From an uncultured Helicobacter sp. (GTDB lineage Bacteria; Campylobacterota; Campylobacteria; Campylobacterales; Helicobacteraceae), in assembly GCF_947367035.1 (NCBI RefSeq), contig NZ_CANBCA010000016.1, forward strand, positions 1-34,591: 34,591 bases of DNA. The letters are read 5' to 3'. The first letter of the stretch is position 1. Each line of letters starts with the position of its first letter. Position numbers and translations under genes: made by a program. Shown here piece by piece: positions 21,053 to 29,254 of the stretch. The notes under the pieces are model-generated. The model was not told the origin of the DNA. It searched no databases and worked only from the letters and a program-made list of their open reading frames with translations.

Positions 21053-22318
21053 ATGCAATGGTGGGTAAAAAAGATTAAAAATGTCCTTTTATTTATGTAT
21101 ATTACTTTTGGACTAAGTGGTTGCTTAAATCAAGTAAGCCCATATAATAAAAAAGATGAAGTTTCCAAAATCAACATTGGAGAAGCTATACAAATTCTTT
21201 CCCAAATGGAAAGCGAATGCCAAAAAGGCAATCAAGAAGCGTGTTCTGCAATGCTTGGAGCGAGTGCGGAACTTGCGAGTAGCGAAGACAAAGAAGCCTA
21301 TGAAATTGGAATGCAAATACTTCAAAAGGCTTGTGATATGAACTTAGGGCAAGGTTGCTATGTTTTAGGTATGTTTTCTATGGCTGATTTTAATGGCTCA
21401 ATACAAAGGCAAAATCTTGGCGTGTCTTTAAAATATTTAAATAAAGCCTGCACACTTGATATTTCCGAAGCTTGTCAAAATATGGGACACGCGTATCGGC
21501 AAGGTGAGGGAGTGAAAAAAGACTATCAAAAAGCTATGGAATATTATAAAAAAGATTGTGATATAGCCCTTTTTAAACTTAAAGAAAACAAACAAAAGAC
21601 TATGGAGGAATATAGCAGTTGGACAAAAATGCCTTGTATGAATGCAGCGAAAATACACTATCGTGGAGAAGGTGTGCCAAAAAACCACATAAAAGCCCTA
21701 GAATACTTTACTAAAGGTTGTGAAATTTCTGCTTTTTCTTGTAGTGTGATGGCTGGACAATTTTACAGGGGCAATATTATTACGCAAGACTATGTTATGG
21801 CTTTTAAACTTGCAAAACTAGGTTGTGAGGGGAATAATGCAGAGGGCTGCAATTATTTAGGGATAATGTATGCTAATGGAGAGGGTATAAAGCAAGATTA
21901 TCAAAAAGCCTACAAGCTATTTTACAATGTATGTCGCAATGGAGGATTAGACGGCACTCTTTATGGACGTGCTACCGAAAAAGAACTTGCTTGTTACAAT
22001 CTAGGATTAATGTATGTAAATGGCAATGGAGTGAAACAAAGCTATGCACAAGCGCTTTCTTATTTTCAACAAGCTTGTAATGACGATTTCTCACAAGAGC
22101 AACTAAGATTTAATAAAATGTTTGGTGGAGATGTCGCACCTGCTTGCCATAATATAGGCTTAGCTTATGCCAATGGACAAGGTGTGAGGCAAAGCTACAA
22201 GAATGCTTTGCCTTATTTTGCAAAAGGTTGCGACTTGGGAGAACAAAGGGCTTGTGATGCATATAGGGAAATGAAACTATCTCCTGCACTCTATGGTTTA
22301 AACCCAAGTGATTTTTAA
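21053..22318 (+). CDS. Sel1-repeat Cys-rich lipoprotein (Hcp-like)
   Basis: 421 residues from ATG 21053 (a TTG at 21038 overlaps the ribosome site). The N-terminus is a lipoprotein signal (LLFMYITFGLSGC, lipobox LSGC). It is followed by Sel1-like repeats with paired cysteines, for example EACSAMLGAS, GCYVLGMF, ACQNMGHAYRQGEGVKKDYQKAMEYYKKDC, GCNYLGIMYANGEGIKQDYQKA and ACHNIGLAYANGQGVRQSYKNA. Helicobacter cysteine-rich proteins (Hcp) use such alpha/alpha repeats with a disulphide per repeat and act outside the cytoplasm; some bind beta-lactams. Two irregular repeats carry insertions (residues about 165-200 and 295-315). The gene is bracketed by two copies of a coding scar (20905, 22366). Confidence 0.92.
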   Translation: MQWWVKKIKNVLLFMYITFGLSGCLNQVSPYNKKDEVSKINIGEAIQILSQMESECQKGNQEACSAMLGASAELASSEDKEAYEIGMQILQKACDMNLGQGCYVLGMFSMADFNGSIQRQNLGVSLKYLNKACTLDISEACQNMGHAYRQGEGVKKDYQKAMEYYKKDCDIALFKLKENKQKTMEEYSSWTKMPCMNAAKIHYRGEGVPKNHIKALEYFTKGCEISAFSCSVMAGQFYRGNIITQDYVMAFKLAKLGCEGNNAEGCNYLGIMYANGEGIKQDYQKAYKLFYNVCRNGGLDGTLYGRATEKELACYNLGLMYVNGNGVKQSYAQALSYFQQACNDDFSQEQLRFNKMFGGDVAPACHNIGLAYANGQGVRQSYKNALPYFAKGCDLGEQRACDAYREMKLSPALYGLNPSDF

Positions 22319-22365
22319 TTTTATAAATATATGAAAAGTCTGATAAGCCAAAACACCAGCGCTTC

Positions 22366-22434
22366 AAAGCAGATTCTAAACGAATCCAAAAGCAAGATTG
22401 CACTTTGGAGTATTTGCATATTTTGAGGAAGTAA
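22366..22434 (+). pseudogene. C-terminal coding scar, copy 2
   Basis: Same 22-residue C-terminus as copy 1, with only silent differences and a TAA stop. Upstream the frame differs (KPKHQRF), so only the last 22 codons are shared. It lies directly after the Sel1-repeat gene. Confidence 0.55.
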
Positions 22435-22449
22435 AGAGTGCTTTAGATG

Positions 22450-23562
22450 CTATTTCTTAGGAGGGTTAGGGTCATCAGGGTCATAGATTTTATGTGTTTT
22501 GCTTGGAACAATCACATTTATTTCTCTAGGATCTACATCTTTGCCGTTATTGCTTAGCCTTAAAAGCAACTTTTTAAACTCATACGCACTGCTTGGCTCA
22601 TAAAAACTTCCTTCTGTGGCAAGGGTAAGCTCTTTTAAAGAATCAAGGTTTTTATTTAAAGCTAAAGTGTGGATTGTAACCCAATTTTTCTTAGAGCCAC
22701 CGCTATTTTTCACAATATTGCGATTAAGATTCTTCGTAAGATAGAGCATTTTTTCCGCACTTCCCCTATCATTTGGGTTGCCATCAGTGATGAGAAAAAT
22801 TTCTTTTTTTAGCCCATTATCTTTTGTAAAATGGCTCATCGCTTTAATGAGCGCATAATTGATGAGTTTTGTTTGCGAATTTACAACTTTTAGATTTTTT
22901 GCACTTTCCACAAATTCGCTAGAGCTAAACACATCATCAAAATCCTTAACATCATAATTACTAAAGCTCACAAGCGTGATTTTGGCATAGCTACCTCTGC
23001 TTTCTTCTTGAAGTATATGTTTGGCAATAAGGGGCGCGATTTCCTTAAATGCAAAGACATAATCTTTCATTGAATTTGCAACATTGATTACAATAGCAAT
23101 TTCTTTGGCAGGTTTTGCGCGAAGTTTGAGATTATAATCCTCTTTTTCTTTGTCATAATTGTTTAAGATAAGCCGCTGTTTATCGCAAATACTCATAACC
23201 TCTAAATCAGCCCCATTTAGTGTGTAGAGAAATTCTTTATCCGCACTAGTATAAGTGCTATTTCCACTTGAGATACCACCCGATAGAATCCTCCCTGCAA
23301 ATCGGAGATAGCGGATTTTAGCTGGGATTTTTTGCATATCAATTTTATCCTTATCTTTTACCCACAGCACACTTGGGTCAAAGTGCGAAATCATCGCCAT
23401 TTCATCGCATTTTGCTCCATAAATAAGGCGAGAGAGCATAGTATCAATGAGCTTTTCATCTACTTCTGGAATCTTTGTTGAAGGATTTGCACCTAATACA
23501 CTAGAGGTAAAAACGAAGCAGAGCAAAGCTTTAGCTAAGAGTGACTTCATCAAATATCGCAT
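22450..23562 (-). CDS. exported von Willebrand factor A domain protein
   Basis: 370 residues; ATG 23562 with AAAGGA six bases upstream. Signal peptide at 1-24 (MKSLLAKALLCFVFTSSVLGA). A VWA fold starts at about 154: EIAIVINVANSMKDYVFAFKEI, later LITDGNPNDRG and WVTIHTLAL. The metal site is degenerate: the usual DxSxS reads NVANS (Asn 160, Ala 162), so ion-dependent ligand binding may be lost or changed. The C-terminal tail is Pro/Asp-rich (YDPDDPNPPKK). Periplasmic or surface role, partner unknown. Divergent from the arginase-like gene with a shared promoter region. Confidence 0.8.
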   Translation of the reverse strand: MRYLMKSLLAKALLCFVFTSSVLGANPSTKIPEVDEKLIDTMLSRLIYGAKCDEMAMISHFDPSVLWVKDKDKIDMQKIPAKIRYLRFAGRILSGGISSGNSTYTSADKEFLYTLNGADLEVMSICDKQRLILNNYDKEKEDYNLKLRAKPAKEIAIVINVANSMKDYVFAFKEIAPLIAKHILQEESRGSYAKITLVSFSNYDVKDFDDVFSSSEFVESAKNLKVVNSQTKLINYALIKAMSHFTKDNGLKKEIFLITDGNPNDRGSAEKMLYLTKNLNRNIVKNSGGSKKNWVTIHTLALNKNLDSLKELTLATEGSFYEPSSAYEFKKLLLRLSNNGKDVDPREINVIVPSKTHKIYDPDDPNPPKK

Positions 23563-23632
23563 TTGAAATCCTTTTACACTTATTTGTAATTGTTTTCAAG
23601 GATTCTATCAAGCTTTTGCTTAAAGGGTCTCT

Positions 23633-23656
23633 ATTTTATCAAAGGAATGTTATAAT
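23633..23656. promoter_or_regulatory. divergent promoters between VWA and arginase-like genes
   Basis: Plus strand: TGTTATAAT with TATAAT at 23651-23656, ATG 27 bases on. Minus strand: TGATAAAAT with TAAAAT at 23638-23633, for the VWA gene. The motif CTATTTTATCAAAG recurs at the RM operon promoter. Confidence 0.6.
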
Positions 23657-23682
23657 TGATTACCACAGCAAAAGGAAAGAAT

Positions 23683-24546
23683 ATGAAAACAAATGCTTCA
23701 AAAACCATTCGGCTTATCTATCCGCAATGGCAGGGTGGAGACATCGCGCATTGGTTTAAAGGGCTGCCTAAAGAGGAGATTTCCAAAGGCTATTTTTTAG
23801 GTGCAAAACTCCTTGAACTTCTTACACATAGCACCTCTCATCAAACCCTTGAAGTGCCTGTTTCACAAGAGTTTAAAAGAGAGGTAAAAGACGGGGTGCT
23901 AGATAAAAGCGATATTTTAAAGCAAACCAAAGCCGCAATGAAACTCATCACAGAATCTAAACCTGATAAGATTCTCACACTTGGGGGTGAATGCTCTGTG
24001 TCTGTCGCGCCCTTTAGCTATCTTGCAAGTAAGTATGGTGATGATGTCGCAATGCTATGGATTGACGCACACCCTGATATTGGGCTGCCAAATGATGAGT
24101 ATAAGGCTTATCACGCAATGGCGGTTACGCATTTGCTAGGGCTTGGCGATAAAGAGATTCTTAAAGTCCTCCCCGCAAAAATACCAGCTCAAAATACCTT
24201 GCTTGTGGGATTGCATAGTGAGGAGGCAAAATTTTATGCCAAGCGTCAAAAGGAGCTAGGGCTAAAAGCCCTTAAAGCGAAGAAAGTAAGCAGCAAAAAG
24301 GTCTTGCAATGGTTACAAGGCACTAAAGCCTCTAAGGTTGTAATACACCTTGATTTAGATGTGCTAGATTTTAGCGAGATTTATGTCGCTGTGGGCAATA
24401 GTGGCAAACTCAAAATGAAAGAAGTCGCACACATCATTGAATCTGTGAGCGCACACTATGAAATCGTGGGCTTAAGTATCGCCGAGCTAATGCCAAAGGA
24501 ACTCATTAAGCTACAAAATATGCTCCAAAAACTGCCTTTGATGTGA
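23683..24546 (+). CDS. arginase/agmatinase-family (ureohydrolase) protein
   Basis: 287 residues from ATG 23683 (AAAGGA six bases before). Manganese-site motifs: GGECS at 101-105, DAHPD at 128-132, HLDLDVLDF at 222-230 and a late Glu (IAEL, ~268). In the classical enzymes the first motif is GGDHS, whose His binds metal A; here it is Cys 104, so activity or metal content may differ. It could hydrolyse arginine, agmatine, formiminoglutamate or a related guanidine; the substrate cannot be told from sequence. Length fits the family. Own promoter at 23651. Confidence 0.85.
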   Translation: MKTNASKTIRLIYPQWQGGDIAHWFKGLPKEEISKGYFLGAKLLELLTHSTSHQTLEVPVSQEFKREVKDGVLDKSDILKQTKAAMKLITESKPDKILTLGGECSVSVAPFSYLASKYGDDVAMLWIDAHPDIGLPNDEYKAYHAMAVTHLLGLGDKEILKVLPAKIPAQNTLLVGLHSEEAKFYAKRQKELGLKALKAKKVSSKKVLQWLQGTKASKVVIHLDLDVLDFSEIYVAVGNSGKLKMKEVAHIIESVSAHYEIVGLSIAELMPKELIKLQNMLQKLPLM

Positions 24547-24636
24547 TAATGTTTAACCCTACTTCATAACCCTAGAATCCGCTTTTGCTTAAAGGGAATA
24601 AAATTGTATTTTATTATTCGGTAAGGGTTTTAAGTA

Positions 24637-24879
24637 GTGAAGGCACTATTTAAATTATCCACAAATGCACACCACTTATATTGCTTTTTGACAAAAAGTT
24701 CCTTTTGTGGGAGAGTCTCTATCAGCTCCATACATTCTATGTGGCTTTTTTCTAACATTGCTTTTGCGGCTGTAAATCTAATGATTCCTGTGCTTCTTGG
24801 CTTTAGCGCGGTGATTGTGGCTGAATTTTTAAGCTTTTTAGTTATTCTTTACTATCTAACAACACAGCGCGCCAAGTAG
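24637..24879 (+). pseudogene. membrane protein fragment (C-terminal remnant)
   Basis: Reading from GTG 24637, the first ~34 residues look non-coding, but the last ~46 (MWLFSNIAFAAVNLMIPVLL, then VIVAEFLSFLVILYYL) are two membrane spans of convincing quality. No ribosome site at the start. Most likely the 3' remnant of a multi-span membrane protein gene; a small genuine membrane protein cannot be excluded. Confidence 0.35.
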
Positions 24880-24887
24880 GGCTATGG

Positions 24888-25553
24888 TTAAAATTCATCA
24901 TTGCTTTGTTGGTTGCTTATCCTCTTCTTTATCTCCCCTTTTACCCTTTGTAAGTCGCTGCAAGTCAGCAGCGGGATTAGACTTTGAATCTCTGCTATGC
25001 TTTTATCCCACCATTTAAACTCGAGCAAAAGTGAAATCAGCTCCTCATCAAATCGCTTCTTAATCATTCTTGCAGGATTCCCTACCACAATGCTATAAGG
25101 CGCAACATCGCTTGCCACAACAGCATTTGCGCCGATAATCGCGCCATCACCGATATGTACACCGGGCAAAATCGTGGCATTTTGCCCAATCCACACATCA
25201 TTGCCAATCATCGTATCGCCCTTAAGAGGCAGATTTTTGGGCGTTGGAGGTGGCGCATTCCAACCCTCAAAAATATTAAAGGGAAAAGTGCTGACTGCAT
25301 TCATTTGATGATTTGCGCCGTTCATCACAAACTCCACACCCGCAGCGATTTGACAGAATTTGCCGATAATGAGTTTGTCTCCATTAAATGCGTAATGGTG
25401 GCTGATATGCCGCTCAAAATCGCTATCACTAATGTATGTAAAGTCGCCCACGATGACATTTGGATTCTTTATGATGGGCTTGACATAACAGACATAATCC
25501 ACGCCCTTAATTGGAAAGGGATTGTTTGGATTGGGAAAGATTCTATGTTTCAT
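24888..25553 (-). CDS. Vat/CatB-type xenobiotic acetyltransferase (left-handed beta-helix)
   Basis: 221 residues; AAGGAG six bases before ATG. Hexapeptide repeats ([16 protein letters not shown], then [55 protein letters not shown]) give a trimeric left-handed beta-helix. The loop [18 protein letters not shown] holds the catalytic His (82), and the start matches the chloramphenicol (CatB) and streptogramin A (Vat) acetyltransferases. It uses acetyl-CoA; whether the substrate is an antibiotic or a sugar is open, since chromosomal relatives are often uncharacterised. A resistance role is possible. Confidence 0.88.
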   Translation of the reverse strand: MKHRIFPNPNNPFPIKGVDYVCYVKPIIKNPNVIVGDFTYISDSDFERHISHHYAFNGDKLIIGKFCQIAAGVEFVMNGANHQMNAVSTFPFNIFEGWNAPPPTPKNLPLKGDTMIGNDVWIGQNATILPGVHIGDGAIIGANAVVASDVAPYSIVVGNPARMIKKRFDEELISLLLEFKWWDKSIAEIQSLIPLLTCSDLQRVKGEIKKRISNQQSNDEF

Positions 25554-25591
25554 ATTTGTCTCCTTGTGTCAAATCTTATAAGGCAGATTTA

Positions 25592-26293
25592 TTAGTAAAA
25601 GTCTGCTATATGAGGTGTTATTTCAATCTGTGATTTATGGATATAGCCAATTTTTGCATCTTTAATCTTTTGCACATTGGGTGGGAAATACAATACTTTT
25701 ACCCATTCTTGTCCAAGCTTTTGTTTATCTTCAAAATCTAGTTTTTGTTTATAGCCAATTTGTCTTTGCCACTCGCTTATTTTATTTAGACTCCAAAGCA
25801 TATTTGAGAGATTAATAAGTTTAATGTTTTCTTTATCTTTTGTAAAAATTTGCGCTAGAATTTTCCCATTTGGCTTATTGCGCAGATTCACATAGTTATC
25901 CGAAGTATTAAGGGTTACTTTATAATACTCGTTATCTTCATAATCTTTCTTTTGGCTTGGATTTTCTGAAATCTTTTTAAGAATCTTAATATTCTTAATC
26001 TGTATCGAATTTCCGGTAGCACAAGGAAATTTCCACGGCATTACGCTTTCAAGTTCTAGCTCTACTTCAAAGTTCACACTCCCACCAAGCCCCTCTTTAT
26101 ACCACTCTGGCAAAAGAGGTGCAAAAAGATTATAATAAGTTTGGTTATATGTTAAATCAACTTCTCCAAATGCAAAAACAAGATTCTTATTATGTGGTTC
26201 AAAGGCAATATAAGGAGAAGAGCCATCATCACAAGACCCTAGTCTTGCAGGTTGCAAGTGGAAATCTTGTATAGCTTTTAGCACTCCTCGCAA
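25592..26293 (-). CDS. 3' fragment of the frameshifted exported protein
   Basis: Would start at a TTG without signal peptide or ribosome site; the frame is open further up to the A7 tract, which supports the frameshift. Carries the SH3-like domain (NLRNKPNG). See the combined entry. Confidence 0.5.
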   Translation of the reverse strand: MRGVLKAIQDFHLQPARLGSCDDGSSPYIAFEPHNKNLVFAFGEVDLTYNQTYYNLFAPLLPEWYKEGLGGSVNFEVELELESVMPWKFPCATGNSIQIKNIKILKKISENPSQKKDYEDNEYYKVTLNTSDNYVNLRNKPNGKILAQIFTKDKENIKLINLSNMLWSLNKISEWQRQIGYKQKLDFEDKQKLGQEWVKVLYFPPNVQKIKDAKIGYIHKSQIEITPHIADFY

Positions 26294-26856
26294 GACAAGA
26301 GGCTTTTTAGGGACAAACCTACACTCTCCGCTTTCTGCAGTAACATAGTGACAAATTTTTTTCTCTTACCATTATCATCTATTTCTGTTGCTATTTTAAA
26401 ATGCTTTTTCATAAAAAGGAAGTTTTCATACGCCTCTTTTTGTGAAGGGCTATTTTTGTTTATTGGAAACCAAAATACAATCTCATCGTAAAGATAATAT
26501 TCTTTTTTATATTCAAAATTTTCATATCCCATATTCGAGCCCATTCCATATTCTGCAAATAAATGTCCAAACTCTTTTGCCATAAATTTAGTGAAGTGAT
26601 AAGCTGCATTAGTAACAAATCCCGGTGTTACGCAATCCTCAAAAGGTGACATTTCACACAGCATTAATGCTTCTAATTTTTGATAATCCTCAAAACTCAA
26701 ATCGCGTTGCTTTGCACGAGATTCCAAGCCTTTTAATAAAGCTTTTGCTTGCGTATAATCCTTATTGTTTAATAATTCTACATTTAACCCTAGTTTGTCA
26801 AAATCAAGGCCAAAAGTAAAAGTTACCAAACAAATAAAACAAAGAATCTTTTTCAT
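26278..26856 (-). CDS. 5' fragment of the frameshifted exported protein
   Basis: 192 residues from ATG 26856: signal peptide, then a helical N-terminal domain with Cys (LMLCEMSPFEDCVTPGF). The frame breaks at the A7 tract and ends in about 28 out-of-frame residues (SLLSCEEC). See the combined entry. Confidence 0.55.
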   Translation of the reverse strand: MKKILCFICLVTFTFGLDFDKLGLNVELLNNKDYTQAKALLKGLESRAKQRDLSFEDYQKLEALMLCEMSPFEDCVTPGFVTNAAYHFTKFMAKEFGHLFAEYGMGSNMGYENFEYKKEYYLYDEIVFWFPINKNSPSQKEAYENFLFMKKHFKIATEIDDNGKRKKFVTMLLQKAESVGLSLKSLLSCEEC

Positions 26857-27020
26857 TTTTTCTCCTTTTTGCGTATGTCTAAAGCGGCATTGTATCAAAA
26901 GAATCAAGGGATTATTAGGTTTTGTTTGAAGATTCTTTTACTCTTCTCTCTTTAAAAAGTTTGAAATAGCCTCTTTTGCCCAATCTTTATTCTTATTTTT
27001 GTTGATTTTATCTCTTCATA

Positions 27021-27050
27021 TTGACATACAGAATGTATGTATGTTATAGT
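27021..27050 (+). promoter_or_regulatory. promoter with TetR-type operator
   Basis: TTGACA (27021-27026), 18-base spacer, TATAGT (27045-27050). A perfect palindrome, ACATACA-GAA-TGTATGT (27024-27040), lies between and overlaps the -35. The regulator is probably the TetR protein encoded as the third gene of the operon, giving autorepression. Confidence 0.75.
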
Positions 27051-27073
27051 ATTATAAAATTTAGGGGGAAAAG

Positions 27074-27832
27074 GTGAAACACAAAGACCATTATAATGAT
27101 GCCTACATCGTGGAGTTATCCCAAAAGATTCTAAGTGTAATGCCACAATTTGAAGCGCAAAAGTTTTGTGTAATGTTGCAGGGTAATTTAGAGGATAAGG
27201 AACTCTTTGCAAGATTAGATTGTATCGTTGATGCAATGGTTAAGACAATGGGGAGCGATTATACTCAAAACATTCAAAGCTTTTTTCATCTACTTGGCGA
27301 GGAGCTAGAAAAAGCGGAGGGAATGTTTAGCTTTGGCTATTGGTTGTTTCCTATTTCACGCTATGTGGAACGCTATGGCAATACAAATTGGCAAGTTTCT
27401 CTAAGCTTTATCAAAGAACTTACCAAGCGATTTACAGGTGAATACGCTATCCGTCCGATTCTAAGAGAGCACCCAAAGGAAGTAATGGACGAACTCATTT
27501 TATGGAGCAAGGATAGTAATGTGCATATTCGCAGGCTTGCAAGTGAGGGCGTGAGAATCCACCTGCCTTGGTCGCCAAAGCTCCTTGTTGCGCTTGATGA
27601 ATTTGAAAAGTATGCGATGATTTTGACAAACTTAAAAGATGACTCGCAAAAGTTTGTGCAAAAAAGCGTGGGGAATAATCTCAATGATTTGTATAAAGAA
27701 GCACCGCTAAAAGCGCAAATTCTCATCGCACAATGGCGACAAAGTGGGGCAAGCAAGGCGTGTGAGTGGATTATCAAGCACGGAGAGAGAAATCAAAATA
27801 AAAATCAACAAAAAAGAAAGAGAGGAAAATAA
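27074..27832 (+). CDS. AlkC-like DNA alkylation repair protein
   Basis: 252 residues from GTG 27074 (GGGGGAAAAG before it). The central block LTKRFTGEYAIRPILREHP, then SNVHIRRLASEGVRIHLPWSPKL, matches the AlkC family of HEAT-like-repeat DNA glycosylases (the motif VRRLASEG..PRLPW). AlkC enzymes remove alkylated purines such as 3-methyladenine. The C-terminus is a basic tail (NQNKNQQKRKRGK). First gene of an operon with a VOC protein and a TetR regulator; another alkylation-damage gene (Ogt-type) lies at 33908. Confidence 0.85.
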   Translation: MKHKDHYNDAYIVELSQKILSVMPQFEAQKFCVMLQGNLEDKELFARLDCIVDAMVKTMGSDYTQNIQSFFHLLGEELEKAEGMFSFGYWLFPISRYVERYGNTNWQVSLSFIKELTKRFTGEYAIRPILREHPKEVMDELILWSKDSNVHIRRLASEGVRIHLPWSPKLLVALDEFEKYAMILTNLKDDSQKFVQKSVGNNLNDLYKEAPLKAQILIAQWRQSGASKACEWIIKHGERNQNKNQQKRKRGK

Positions 27833-28246
27833 ATGGCACAGAGTATTTATCCCGTCTTAATGACAGACAAACTTCAAGAAAGTAGCCTATTTTACAAAAC
27901 TTATTTGGGCTTTGCGCAAAACTTTTCAAGTGATTGGTATATTAACTTATCTCACCCTAATGGTGGTGAGTTAGCCTTGATTGATGTAACCCACGAAAGC
28001 ATACCCGCACTCTATCGCGCAAATGCGAATGGAATCCTCGTTAATCTTGAGGTAGCAAATGCCACACAAGTGTATGATTTTATCAAAAGCAAAGATGAAC
28101 GTATTATCGTAGCGCATTTGGCAGATGAGGTTTGGGGGTGGCGACATTTTATCATAAAAGACCCAAATAATGTGTTGATTGATATTATTGAAGTTTTGTC
28201 GCCAAGTGCGGAGTTTTTAAACAATGATTCTAGCGGTGTATTATGA
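27833..28246 (+). CDS. VOC (glyoxalase/bleomycin resistance) family protein
   Basis: 137 residues; its ATG directly follows the preceding stop. Pattern: MAQSIYPVLMTDKLQESSLFYKTYLGF (first beta-alpha unit), WYINLSHPNGGELALID and, at the end, FIIKDPNNVLIDIIEV with a metal-type Glu. VOC proteins bind small toxic molecules or metals; here probably a detoxifying or drug-binding partner regulated with AlkC. The next ATG overlaps the stop by 4 bases. Confidence 0.85.
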   Translation: MAQSIYPVLMTDKLQESSLFYKTYLGFAQNFSSDWYINLSHPNGGELALIDVTHESIPALYRANANGILVNLEVANATQVYDFIKSKDERIIVAHLADEVWGWRHFIIKDPNNVLIDIIEVLSPSAEFLNNDSSGVL

Positions 28247-28827
28247 CAAATAAAGAAGCTACGCGCAAAACTACCTCCGCCTTATTAAGCGTTGCAAGAG
28301 CGCATTTTGCGGAATATGGCTACTTTGATGTCGCACTAGAAAAAATCGTAGAAGAAGCAAATGTAACGCGCGGGGCGGTATATCATCATTTCAAAAACAA
28401 GCAAGGGCTTTTTGTCGCTGTGCTAGAGAGTGTGCAAGAAGAGGTTGCCGCGCAGATAGAAAAGCAGGCTTTAAAAAGTGATGAGGCGTGGGAGCAGCTT
28501 ATATTAGGCTGTGTGGGGTTTATCAAAGCAGCAAATGCAAAGGAAAATAGGCAGATATTATTAGTTGATGCACCCGCTGTGCTTGGTTGGGAAGTGTGGA
28601 GAAGCGTTGATGCGAAGCATTCAATGAGTGTATTGCAAGCGCATATTGAGGAGCTAAAGGCACAAGGCTATTTGTGTGAAGAAGTAGATACGCAGTTGAT
28701 GACATTTGCGCTCTCTGGTGCGCTCAATGAGCTAGCATTGCAATTTTGTGCAAACTTCAAAAAGAAGCAAGAAAAGAAACTTCTAGCCACTCTTACACAA
28801 TTTGTGAGCGGGTTTAGGAAAGCTTGA
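28243..28827 (+). CDS. TetR/AcrR-family transcriptional regulator
   Basis: 194 residues. N-terminal HTH: ARAHFAEYGYFDVALEKIVEEANVTRGAVYHHFKNKQGLF, a textbook TetR domain; the rest is the helical ligand-binding domain. Coupled to the VOC gene through ATGA (28243-28246). It should bind the palindrome at 27024-27040 and repress its own operon until an inducer, perhaps the VOC ligand, is present. Confidence 0.93.
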   Translation: MTNKEATRKTTSALLSVARAHFAEYGYFDVALEKIVEEANVTRGAVYHHFKNKQGLFVAVLESVQEEVAAQIEKQALKSDEAWEQLILGCVGFIKAANAKENRQILLVDAPAVLGWEVWRSVDAKHSMSVLQAHIEELKAQGYLCEEVDTQLMTFALSGALNELALQFCANFKKKQEKKLLATLTQFVSGFRKA

Positions 28828-28859
28828 TTTGTAGAGCGGGAGTTGGTTGCCCTTTGCTC

Positions 28860-29219
28860 TTAAGCCTTATTTTTCTTTGGCTTTTTGGGCTTTGGCATAG
28901 GCAGAGTGGGAGCAAGGGTAAGCACGACTTCTCTTAAAGTCGTATAAGAATCCACATCAAGGATATAAGATTCCTTTGCACCCGCGTAAGGAAATCCAAG
29001 CGGAGCGGATTCTAAAAGGGGCTTTAGAATCTCAAATTGCTTGACATAGAGCATCTCATCACAGAGCAAGAAAATAGGCTTAGGCACACTCTCGCCCACA
29101 ATTACATAAATGCAGTATTCGCCAAACATCTTTTTTGCGCTAAAGTGATAAGGTGTGTCCTCTAATGCGCTGTTAAGATTTTCTAACACAAAATCCTTAA
29201 AACTCTCACTTGTAGCCAT
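28860..29219 (-). CDS. TfoX N-terminal domain protein
   Basis: 119 residues; AAGGAG five bases before ATG. SAKKMFGEYCIYVIV, then FLLCDEMLYVKQFEILKPLLESAPLGFPYAGAKESYILDVDSY, is the TfoX_N domain. Full-length TfoX controls competence; many single-domain members are of unknown role. Ends in a Pro/Lys tail (PMPKPKKPKKNK). Lies behind the NurA gene on the same strand with its own ribosome site. Confidence 0.85.
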   Translation of the reverse strand: MATSESFKDFVLENLNSALEDTPYHFSAKKMFGEYCIYVIVGESVPKPIFLLCDEMLYVKQFEILKPLLESAPLGFPYAGAKESYILDVDSYTTLREVVLTLAPTLPMPKPKKPKKNKA

Positions 29220-29254
29220 ACAAACTCCTTATTTAGAATGAATTATTAGGTAGC

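Larger units (their letters stand above)
25592..26856 (-). pseudogene. exported protein with SH3-like tail, frameshifted at an A7 tract
   Basis: Two frames on the same strand belong together. The first starts MKKILCFICLVTFTFG (signal peptide, ATG 26856, AAAGGAG) and continues to DDNGKRK. At a run of seven A on the coding strand (26356-26362) the frame changes; adding one A continues it as KKICHYVTAESGECRFVPKKP and then LVLRGVLKAIQDF, clearly natural sequence. The repaired protein has about 421 residues, with an SH3-type segment near the end (VNLRNKPNGKILAQI ... IGYIHKSQI), as in bacterial SH3_3 domains of exported proteins. Either a pseudogene or a slippage-switched gene. Promoter TGATACAAT at about 26897-26889. 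Confidence 0.75.

Noticed and set aside
22110-22403. 97-residue minus-strand frame at the end of the Sel1 gene
   Set aside because: A shadow of the repeat-rich Sel1 coding sequence; no ribosome site.
24581-24596. 16-bp direct repeat GCTTTTGCTTAAAGGG (23612 and 24581) flanking the arginase-like gene as insertion ends
   Set aside because: Only 16 bases in AT-rich DNA, no inverted ends and no transposase; it could be chance or a shared leader motif.
28830-28860. AGAGC...GCTCT stem after the TetR gene as a terminator
   Set aside because: Short, with a bulge and no T-run in the direction of transcription.
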